Assembly: GCA_900554485.1 (NCBI GenBank)
Contig: USHO01000033.1
Coordinates: 1 to 11,577, forward strand
Source: an uncultured Eubacteriales bacterium
GTDB lineage: Bacteria > Bacillota > Clostridia > Christensenellales > Borkfalkiaceae
Direction: 5' to 3'
DNA: 11,577 bases
Position 1 is the first letter of the stretch; every line of letters begins with the position of its first letter. The notes beneath the pieces are model-generated. The model worked only from the letters and a program-made list of their open reading frames with translations. It made no database searches and was not told the origin of the DNA. A program made the position numbers and the translations under genes. Below, one piece after another: positions 6,853-11,577 of the stretch.

Positions 6853-6881
6853 ATTTTAACAGATTACGGCGAATAATGCAA
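6853..6881 (-). promoter_or_regulatory. Promoter of the prmA operon, predicted leaderless start
   Basis: On the minus strand, TTGCAT (6881-6876), a 17-base spacer and TAAAAT (6858-6853), with TGT directly before the -10 (extended -10). The six bases TATATT follow, then ATG, so the usual -10 to +1 distance puts +1 at the A of the prmA start codon (6846). No purine-rich binding site exists upstream. Confidence 0.6.
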
Positions 6882-6891
6882 CCGAATACAG

Positions 6892-6940
6892 GATAAAAGC
6901 GCGGGGTGTCGGTTCTTTTTTGAAGAAACCGCCACCCCGC
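6892..6940 (-). terminator. Terminator of the SGNH hydrolase gene
   Basis: GCGGGGTG (6901-6908) pairs with CACCCCGC (6933-6940). After one mismatch, CGGTT (6910-6914) pairs with AACCG (6927-6931). On the minus strand the stem is followed by GCTTTTAT, a short T-run. It starts 26 bases after the hydrolase stop codon and ends about 11 bases before the prmA -35. Confidence 0.7.
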
Positions 6941-6966
6941 CTCGGAGAAATAATATGAGTATGATT

Positions 6967-7659
6967 TTACGACGCGAACGCGCGCGCCACTTCGAATATC
7001 TTTTTCTGCCCGACGGCGTTCGGATGTATTCCGTCGCGACAGATAAGACTTTCAAATTCGTTGGTATTCAGAAACTCGCGGCGAAGATCGACGACTTCCG
7101 TGCCCGTTCTGAAAGCGTTTTTAAGAATTTCGTTGTTGAACATCTCCTGATGACGATGAATGGTGTTTACATCGCCATGGAAATATTCAAGCACTCTGTT
7201 ACCGTCAACCATTTTACTGATAACGTTATCGAAATATCTTTCGGAACTTATAGGCACTATCGTGCATACTATTGTCTCTATACCCGCGCAACGCAGTTTC
7301 GTAAGAAGATCGGCGTACATACCTGAAAATTCTTCGACCCTCGTCTTAGGAAAGTGCGCCTCTTCGGGAGCCGCCGCAACCGCTTTCCAATCGAAATCGG
7401 CGTCGTTTCCGCCGAGTTCGAGCACGACTACGTTTTTCGCCGTCGGATTCGCATCGGCGATAAATCTGTCCATCACGCCTTTTTCCGTAAGTCTTTTAAG
7501 CGATTGCCCGTATCCCGAACGGTTGTCGATTTCGTAACCGCTCCAATCCGAAAACAATCTGACCGCATTGTCTTTAAGCACTTCTATCTTTCCGCCGTCG
7601 GTAAATACCCCTTTGCCTATAGAGTCGCCGAAAACGGTTATTTTCTTATCATATAACAT
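6967..7659 (-). CDS. SGNH/GDSL-family hydrolase (probable cytosolic esterase)
   Basis: Serine hydrolase of the SGNH fold; the substrate cannot be told from sequence. Start chosen at the ATG ending at 7659 (230 aa), preceded by a near-perfect AAAGGAGGCGACT site. An in-frame ATG 28 codons earlier overlaps the promoter and adds an unrelated basic stretch. Block I is VFGDSIGKG with catalytic Ser13; a glycine block is near NRSGYGQS (47-53); block III is LELGGND with Asn95; block V is CRDGIHPNAVG with Asp209 and His212. All four SGNH residues are therefore present. There is no signal peptide or membrane segment, so the protein is probably cytosolic. Relatives include lysophospholipase/thioesterase I and carbohydrate esterases. 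The gene is a single unit with its own promoter and terminator, divergent from the XRE regulator. Confidence 0.88.
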   Translation of the reverse strand: MLYDKKITVFGDSIGKGVFTDGGKIEVLKDNAVRLFSDWSGYEIDNRSGYGQSLKRLTEKGVMDRFIADANPTAKNVVVLELGGNDADFDWKAVAAAPEEAHFPKTRVEEFSGMYADLLTKLRCAGIETIVCTIVPISSERYFDNVISKMVDGNRVLEYFHGDVNTIHRHQEMFNNEILKNAFRTGTEVVDLRREFLNTNEFESLICRDGIHPNAVGQKKIFEVARAFAS

Positions 7660-7714
7660 AGTCGCCTCCTTTCCGCACGGAACAGTCCGAACGGCATTTC
7701 GTTTCGTTACCGTT

Positions 7715-7743
7715 ATTTTACCCCGAGGCGCGGCAAAATACAA
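7715..7743 (-). promoter_or_regulatory. Promoter of the SGNH hydrolase gene
   Basis: On the minus strand, TTGTAT (7743-7738), a 17-base spacer and TAAAAT (7720-7715). Transcription would start near 7708, giving a leader of about 50 bases that ends in the strong AAAGGAGG site. A TATAAT further upstream (7763-7768 on the minus strand) lacks a good -35. Confidence 0.55.
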
Positions 7744-7861
7744 CCTACTGTTCGCGCGTTCGATTATAAACGGAAAATCCCGTGCGTAGAACCCGATTTT
7801 ACACTTTCTACCGTATGTTTTCGCGGCTCTACCTCAAGTAGAATTCAGCCTGCCGACACGT

Positions 7862-7885
7862 TTTTATCGCTTTTTCGCAATAAAA
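7862..7885. promoter_or_regulatory. Imperfect palindrome upstream of the XRE promoter (possible operator)
   Basis: TTTTAT (7862-7867) mirrors ATAAAA (7880-7885), with an inner GC/GC pair and one mismatch on each side of a TTTTTC centre. It ends 14 bases before the XRE -35, a plausible place for a regulator to bind. A second short inverted repeat, TCTAC-CTCAA-GTAGA, lies at 7828-7842. AT-rich palindromes arise easily by chance, so this is tentative. Nothing else recognisable lies in 7744-7899. Confidence 0.25.
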
Positions 7886-7899
7886 CTATCCGTTTTCGA

Positions 7900-7928
7900 T
7901 TGATTTTTATAAACGAGTGTGCTAAAAT
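7900..7928 (+). promoter_or_regulatory. Promoter of the XRE regulator, predicted 3-base leader
   Basis: TTGATT (7900-7905), a 17-base spacer and TAAAAT (7923-7928) with TGC before the -10 (extended -10). The usual distance puts +1 at about 7935, only three bases before the ATG at 7938. The bases between (GAATTTACC) contain no Shine-Dalgarno sequence. Confidence 0.62.
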
Positions 7929-7937
7929 GAATTTACC

Positions 7938-8552
7938 ATGCAGGACGTTAAAGTGATTTTTGCCCAAAACTTAATATCTTTGAGAAAACAGATGAAGTTG
8001 ACGCAGATAGAACTTGCCGAGAAAATAAATTATTCCGACAAGGCGGTTTCCAAGTGGGAACGCGGAGAATCCATCCCCGACGTAACGGTGCTTATGACGA
8101 TAGCGTCTCTGTTCGGCGTAACGCTGGACTTTCTCGTTTCCGAACACGCCGAACCCGACATCGTTGCCGAGCAGACGACGTACGCGCAAACGGTTAAAAA
8201 ACGCAACCGCATACTGATAACGGCGATAACCTTCATCGCAATAGCATTGCTCGAAACGGTCGTATTCGTCGCGCTGCTGCCCGTACTTGACGGCATCGGC
8301 AAAAACCTGCTTTATTGCTACGTTTACCCCATCCCCGCGGCGGCGATAGTCGCGGTCGTCTTTTCTTCGATATGGGCTAAACCGTCGCTTAGATTCTGGT
8401 CGGTGACACTACTGATAGTATCGTTCGTACTCGACGTGTTTTTAATCGTATGGCAAGTCGCAGGCGCATTCTTCCCCTGGATATTTATTATTTTAATCCC
8501 GGCGGAACTGGTGACGATGCTGAGTTTCAAAATAATCAGAATAAAGAAATAA
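7938..8552 (+). CDS. XRE-family transcriptional regulator with four membrane segments
   Basis: A 204-residue protein. An HTH_3/Cro-CI DNA-binding domain spans about 8-65 (FAQNLISLRKQMKLTQIELA, then the recognition-helix region SDKAVSKWERGESIPD). A linker with basic residues KKRNR (87-91) leads into four hydrophobic segments, about 92-117, 124-146, 151-175 and 178-199, and the protein ends in a basic RIKK tail. It is probably a membrane-tethered regulator with the DNA-binding domain in the cytosol. Such XRE-membrane fusions are common in Bacillota and their signals are mostly unknown. It is divergent from the SGNH hydrolase, its best local candidate target after itself. The ATG fits the usual distance to the helix-turn-helix but has no ribosome binding site, and the promoter lies so close that the mRNA should be almost leaderless. 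Confidence 0.9.
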   Translation: MQDVKVIFAQNLISLRKQMKLTQIELAEKINYSDKAVSKWERGESIPDVTVLMTIASLFGVTLDFLVSEHAEPDIVAEQTTYAQTVKKRNRILITAITFIAIALLETVVFVALLPVLDGIGKNLLYCYVYPIPAAAIVAVVFSSIWAKPSLRFWSVTLLIVSFVLDVFLIVWQVAGAFFPWIFIILIPAELVTMLSFKIIRIKK

Positions 8553-8557
8553 CTACG

Positions 8558-8589
8558 GAGACGCGGATAATCGCGTCTCATTTTATTTC
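8558..8589 (+). terminator. Terminator of the XRE regulator gene
   Basis: GAGACGCG (8558-8565) pairs perfectly with CGCGTCTC (8572-8579) around GATAAT, followed by ATTTTATTT. It begins five bases after the stop codon. Confidence 0.8.
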
Positions 8590-8598
8590 CGCATAAAA

Positions 8599-8649
8599 GA
8601 ACCCCCTGCGAAGACGGAAAATTTTTCGTCTTCGCAGGGGGTTTTGTTT
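8599..8649. terminator. Bidirectional terminator between convergent genes
   Basis: CCCCCTGCGAAGACG (8602-8616) and CGTCTTCGCAGGGGG (8627-8641) form a perfect 15-bp stem, extended on both sides by A-T and G-T pairs. The plus strand continues TTTTGTTT and the minus strand TTCTTTTAT, so it can stop transcription both ways. It lies ten bases before the stop codon of the minus-strand P-loop gene and backs up the XRE terminator. Confidence 0.9.
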
Positions 8650-8659
8650 CGTATTACGT

Positions 8660-9070
8660 TTACGCTATATATTCAAGCATATATTTGGGCAACTGTTCTT
8701 TCGTCGCGGAAACGGTTATTTCGAGCGCGACGTTATTGTCTTCGCAAATCTTTTTGATTTCGTTGAATGCGTCTTCGAGTTCGTCGAGATTCGCGTTGGT
8801 TATCCTTAAAATGCCGTCGATGAAAATATTTTCTATATCGTGGTTGCCGGCGATAAGTCCTTTGACGAAACCTTCAAACCCGTCGAGCGTGTCTATCGCG
8901 TATTCTTCGGTATAAACACATCTTACGTTAAGGTCGATTGCGACCGAACACATTCTTTTATCCGTAATGAAAACAACGTTGCCTTTCGCTTTAGCGGCTG
9001 CGGCGTTTACGTCGTCAAGCATAATTTTGGTTTTTCCGAAACCCTTGGGGCCGTAAATGAGTTTTATCAT
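8660..9070 (-). CDS. Small P-loop ATP-binding protein of unknown function
   Basis: A 136-residue single-domain protein. It starts MIKLIYGPKGFGKTK, with Walker A GPKGFGKT at 7-14, and has a Walker B-like strand IENIFIDG (79-86) ending in Asp85. There is no signal peptide or membrane segment. The size and both motifs resemble a family of short clostridial proteins that pipelines often label twitching-motility PilT-like, but it is far too short to be a PilT ATPase and nothing points to pili. Binding of ATP or GTP is likely; the cellular role is unknown. The start is supported by CGGAGG nine bases before the ATG. It has its own promoter and appears monocistronic, between the aminotransferase upstream and a strong terminator downstream. 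Confidence 0.8.
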   Translation of the reverse strand: MIKLIYGPKGFGKTKIMLDDVNAAAAKAKGNVVFITDKRMCSVAIDLNVRCVYTEEYAIDTLDGFEGFVKGLIAGNHDIENIFIDGILRITNANLDELEDAFNEIKKICEDNNVALEITVSATKEQLPKYMLEYIA

Positions 9071-9102
9071 AAAATGATACCTCCGTTTTTTCTTGTAATT
9101 AT

Positions 9103-9131
9103 ATTCTATACCAAACCGAAAAATATTTCAA
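9103..9131 (-). promoter_or_regulatory. Promoter of the P-loop protein gene
   Basis: On the minus strand, TTGAAA (9131-9126), a 17-base spacer and TAGAAT (9108-9103), both five of six to consensus. The leader is about 26 bases and contains CGGAGG. The -35 is also one arm of a small inverted repeat (tttcaa 9126-9131, ttgaaa 9138-9143) followed on the minus strand by TATTTTT. This is at best a weak terminator for the aminotransferase operon, and no better one is present. Confidence 0.6.
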
Positions 9132-9176
9132 CAGTTTTTGAAAAATAATTTGCGAAATTTTTTATCGGCAGAAAAG

Positions 9177-10370
9177 TTATTTAACGTTAAGGTTTGATGC
9201 GAGTTTTTCGATAAAATCGCGCAACCTGTTTATTCCCTCGACAATCTCGTCGGCAGGCAAAGTGTAAGACAGCCTGATACAGCCGTCATCGCCGAACGCC
9301 GACCCGGGAATAACCGCAACGCCGGAATCGAGCAGTTTTGCGGCAAACTCTTTACTGCCGTTCGTTTCACCGCCGAACAGCGCCGACACGTCGACGAAGA
9401 CATAAAACGCACCGTCGGGTACGGAAAAAGATATTCCGTCGATATTGCTTAAACAATCGATCATCGTCTGTCTTCTCTTTGAGAATTCGCCGCGCATTCC
9501 GGCAATAAAATCGTCTCCGCATTTAAGCGCCGTTACCGACGCATACTGCGCGAACGAACAGGCATTGCTTGTGGTGTGTCCTTGCAGTGCCGATATTTTT
9601 GCCGCCGTTTTCGTCGGAGCGCACAGATAACCTATGCGCCAGCCCGTCATAGCGTAAGACTTCGACACGCCGTTTACGGTTATAGTATGTTCCTTGGCGT
9701 AATTACCGAGCGTGGCGACCGAAACGTGTTCCGCGCCGCCGAATACAAGATTTTCGTATATCTCGTCCGAAATTATTTCCAGCCCGTGTTTTTCGCACAC
9801 GCTGACAAGCCCTTCGAGTTCGGTCTTCGTATATACCGCGCCCGTAGGATTGCACGGAGAATTGATAAGAAAGAGTTTCGTCTTGTCGGTTATCGCGTTT
9901 TCGAGGTCGTCCGCCGTAATTTTATATCCGTTTTCGCGCCTTGCTTTTACCGTAACCGCGACCCCGCCGCACAGTTTTACCTGTTCGACATACGTCACCC
10001 AGTAAGGCGACGGGATTACGACTTCGTCTCCGTCGTCTATAATCGCAAGCATCGCATGATACAACGAACTCTTCGCCCCGCACGAAACGACGATATTGCT
10101 CTCGTCGCAGTCTATCCCGTTTTCGCGCGTGAGTTTTTCGGCTATCGCTTTTCTGAGTTCGGGTATACCCGCCGTCGGCGTATATTTGGTAAAGCCGCCT
10201 TTTAAGGCGGTTATCGCGCTGTTTACGATAAAATCGGGGGTATTGAAATCGGGTTCGCCCGCGGTGAACGCGATAATATCTCTGCCCTCCGATTTAAGTT
10301 TTTTCGCCTTTGCCGTTATTTCAAGCGTCGCCGACGGCGACACCCCGTTTGCCTTTAACGACGATTTCAT
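9177..10370 (-). CDS. Class I pyridoxal-phosphate aminotransferase (aspartate aminotransferase type)
   Basis: Fold-type I PLP enzyme, 397 residues, the usual length. Features: AFTAGEPDFNTP (34-45), YTPTAGIPELRKA (63-75), CGAKSSLYHAML near 97-108, PYWV with the ring-stacking aromatic near 122-125, NSPCNPTGAVY (170-180) with Asn174, SDEIYE with Asp202 and Tyr205, the Schiff-base lysine Lys237 in NGVSKSYAMTGWRIGY, and Arg366 in CIRLSY binding the substrate carboxylate. It most resembles the AspB-like (gamma-subgroup) aspartate aminotransferases, converting aspartate and 2-oxoglutarate to oxaloacetate and glutamate. Prephenate or other amino acids are possible substrates. The start codon overlaps the prfA stop (TAATG), with GAGGA upstream in the end of prfA, so it is the third gene of prmC-prfA-aminotransferase. 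No strong terminator follows. Confidence 0.92.
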   Translation of the reverse strand: MKSSLKANGVSPSATLEITAKAKKLKSEGRDIIAFTAGEPDFNTPDFIVNSAITALKGGFTKYTPTAGIPELRKAIAEKLTRENGIDCDESNIVVSCGAKSSLYHAMLAIIDDGDEVVIPSPYWVTYVEQVKLCGGVAVTVKARRENGYKITADDLENAITDKTKLFLINSPCNPTGAVYTKTELEGLVSVCEKHGLEIISDEIYENLVFGGAEHVSVATLGNYAKEHTITVNGVSKSYAMTGWRIGYLCAPTKTAAKISALQGHTTSNACSFAQYASVTALKCGDDFIAGMRGEFSKRRQTMIDCLSNIDGISFSVPDGAFYVFVDVSALFGGETNGSKEFAAKLLDSGVAVIPGSAFGDDGCIRLSYTLPADEIVEGINRLRDFIEKLASNLNVK

Positions 10371-11446
10371 TACAATATATCCTCACTTTCGGTTAATTTC
10401 GCCTCTCTGTCCGCCACGGCGAGCGCATCCAGCAGATCGCCCATATCGCCTTCGAGGAACTGTTCCAGCGTATATACGGTATAACCTATTCTGTGATCGG
10501 TTATCCTGCCCTGCGGGAAGTTATAAGTGCGTATCCGCTCCGAACGGTCGCCCGTTCCGACAAGGCTCTTTCTGTTGGCGTCGTATTCGTCTCTGTACCG
10601 CGTGTTATAATAATCGTAAAGACGGCTTTTCATCACTTTCATAGCCTTTTCGCGGTTTTTCAGTTGCGAACGCTCGTCCTGACAAGTAACGACGATTCCG
10701 GTCGGAATATGCGTCATGCGTATGCACGATTCGGTCTTGTTGACGTGCTGACCGCCCGCCCCGCTCGAACGGAACGTATCTATTTTAAGGTCTTTTTCGT
10801 CTATATTGACTTCGACGTCTTCCGCCTCGGGCAATACCGCCACGGTTACGGTGGAAGTATGAATTCTGCCCTGCGATTCGGTGTCAGGCACGCGCTGAAC
10901 GCGGTGAACGCCGCTTTCGTATTTAAGTCTGCTGTATACGCCTTTGCCGCTTATCGAAAACACGACTTCTTTTACGCCGCCGAGTTCGGTCTCGTTACCG
11001 TCGATAAGTTCGGTCTTCCAGCGGTTTTTTTCGGCGAATTTAAGATACATGCGATAGAGTTCGTAAGCAAACAACGCCGCCTCTTCCCCGCCCGCGCCGG
11101 CACGGATTTCCATAATGACGTTTTTGTCGTCGTCGGGGTCTTTAGGCAACAACAGTATTTTAAGTTGCTCGGTAAGACCGGAAAGTTTTTTCTTGCAGGC
11201 GTAATACTCCTCTTCGAGCATAGCCTTCATATCGGCATCGGTCTCGCCGCGCAAGGTCTCTTCGGCGGCATGCATATCGTCTTCGGTCTTTTTATACTCG
11301 CGATAGACCGTCGCCGCCTCTTCTATGTCCGACCTCTCCTTTGCGAATTTCTTCCACTTTTCCATATCGGAAAGCGTCGCGGGGTCGGCAAGCGCATTGC
11401 CGAGTTCGTCGTAACGGGCAAGTATCTTTTCGAGTTTTTCTATCAT
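10370..11446 (-). CDS. prfA: Peptide chain release factor 1
   Basis: Class I release factor that reads UAA and UAG in the ribosomal A site and triggers peptide release. The 358 residues match the family. The stop-reading tripeptide is PDT (187-189, the PxT form of RF1, not SPF of RF2) inside VHRVQRVPDTESQGRIHTS. The catalytic GGQ is at 231-233 in SSGAGGQHVNKTES. An acidic coiled-coil-rich domain 1 covers about 1-100, and GDRSERIRTYNFPQGRITDH (299-318) is highly characteristic. The ATG overlaps the prmC stop as ATGA, and AAGGCGGTG lies five bases upstream. Genes in this window end in TAA or TGA, consistent with a standard code. Confidence 0.97.
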   Translation of the reverse strand: MIEKLEKILARYDELGNALADPATLSDMEKWKKFAKERSDIEEAATVYREYKKTEDDMHAAEETLRGETDADMKAMLEEEYYACKKKLSGLTEQLKILLLPKDPDDDKNVIMEIRAGAGGEEAALFAYELYRMYLKFAEKNRWKTELIDGNETELGGVKEVVFSISGKGVYSRLKYESGVHRVQRVPDTESQGRIHTSTVTVAVLPEAEDVEVNIDEKDLKIDTFRSSGAGGQHVNKTESCIRMTHIPTGIVVTCQDERSQLKNREKAMKVMKSRLYDYYNTRYRDEYDANRKSLVGTGDRSERIRTYNFPQGRITDHRIGYTVYTLEQFLEGDMGDLLDALAVADREAKLTESEDIL

Positions 11447-11577
11447 AATTTCACCGCCTTGACGATTCGGTCGTTACCCGAAATATCCTTATACACTTCG
11501 ACGGCGTAACCGCCGTTTACGAATATGTCTCTGACGGGCTGCCCCTGAGCCTCGCCGATCTCGGCAAGTATCACGCC
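11443..11577 (-). CDS. prmC: Release factor glutamine methyltransferase, C-terminal end (cut by window edge)
   Basis: The last 44 codons, translated by hand in the frame that ends in TGA overlapping the prfA start. The fragment reads LAEIGEAQGQPVRDIF and then YKDISGNDRIVKA, which fits the PrmC/HemK C-terminus (lEIGxxQgxxV...KDLaGxdRvv). PrmC methylates the glutamine of the GGQ motif of release factors. Its substrate, RF1, is encoded by the next gene with a four-base overlap, which supports the call. The catalytic NPPY motif would be beyond the right edge and cannot be checked. Confidence 0.85.
   Translation of the reverse strand, partial: GVILAEIGEAQGQPVRDIFVNGGYAVEVYKDISGNDRIVKAVKL

Noticed and set aside
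6864..7055. Minus-strand open frame of 63 codons overlapping the SGNH 3' end
   Set aside because: It runs through the terminator hairpin in another frame and has no binding site or similarity.
7660..7743. Longer N-terminus (28 extra residues) for the SGNH hydrolase
   Set aside because: It would start within the predicted -35 and ignore the excellent AAAGGAGG site; the extra residues show no family similarity or signal peptide.
8558..8649. Paired hairpins considered as an attenuator, riboswitch or attachment site
   Set aside because: Their position between two convergent stop codons, GC-rich perfect stems and T-runs are fully explained as terminators.
10493..11509. A 338-codon open frame opposite prfA and the prmC end
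   Set aside because: It runs antisense through two well-supported genes; composition mirrors their codons and no domain is recognisable.
11443..11577. prmC upstream of prfA considered as an unusual gene order
   Set aside because: Both prfA-prmC and prmC-prfA orders occur in Bacillota, so the order alone is not noteworthy.

Overview
The window looks like an ordinary chromosomal housekeeping stretch of a low-to-mid GC Gram-positive bacterium, most likely an uncultured Clostridia-type member of the Bacillota. This is inferred from Shine-Dalgarno sites of AGGAGG type, a DNA polymerase I with a degenerate proofreading domain, a membrane-anchored XRE regulator, a small clostridial-type P-loop protein, a CCA-encoding tRNA and tight overlapping operons. 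I found no phage, transposase, CRISPR array, toxin-antitoxin or defence gene. Most of the coding sits on the minus strand.

Layout. At the left edge are dephospho-CoA kinase (coaE, cut by the window edge) and DNA polymerase I (polA), abutting on the minus strand. A tRNA-Leu(CAA) with its own promoter and a strong terminator lies divergently on the plus strand. About 210 bases of palindrome-rich non-coding DNA follow, ending in a second plus-strand terminator. Next comes a minus-strand operon, read right to left: prmA (ribosomal protein L11 methyltransferase), mtaB (tRNA methylthiotransferase) and a UxaA-type altronate dehydratase. An SGNH hydrolase (minus) and an XRE regulator with four membrane segments (plus) are divergent from each other. 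A pair of terminators separates the XRE gene from a convergent small P-loop protein. The right end is a minus-strand operon, read right to left: prmC (3' end only), prfA and a class I aminotransferase.

How the genes fit together. Translation upkeep dominates. PrmC methylates the GGQ glutamine of the release factor encoded directly after it, PrmA methylates L11, MtaB modifies A37 of ANN-decoding tRNAs, and a leucine tRNA is present. polA and coaE are replication/repair and CoA synthesis. The altronate dehydratase and the aminotransferase are metabolic genes appended to translation operons. Overlaps of ATGA and TAATG type show close translational coupling.

The most interesting signals are in non-coding DNA: two genes (prmA and the XRE regulator) whose best promoters predict leaderless or nearly leaderless mRNAs with no Shine-Dalgarno site, and the palindrome-rich region after the tRNA, which contains a near-copy of the tRNA 3' end and two hairpins with CUUG tetraloops. 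I did not find a convincing new multi-gene system.
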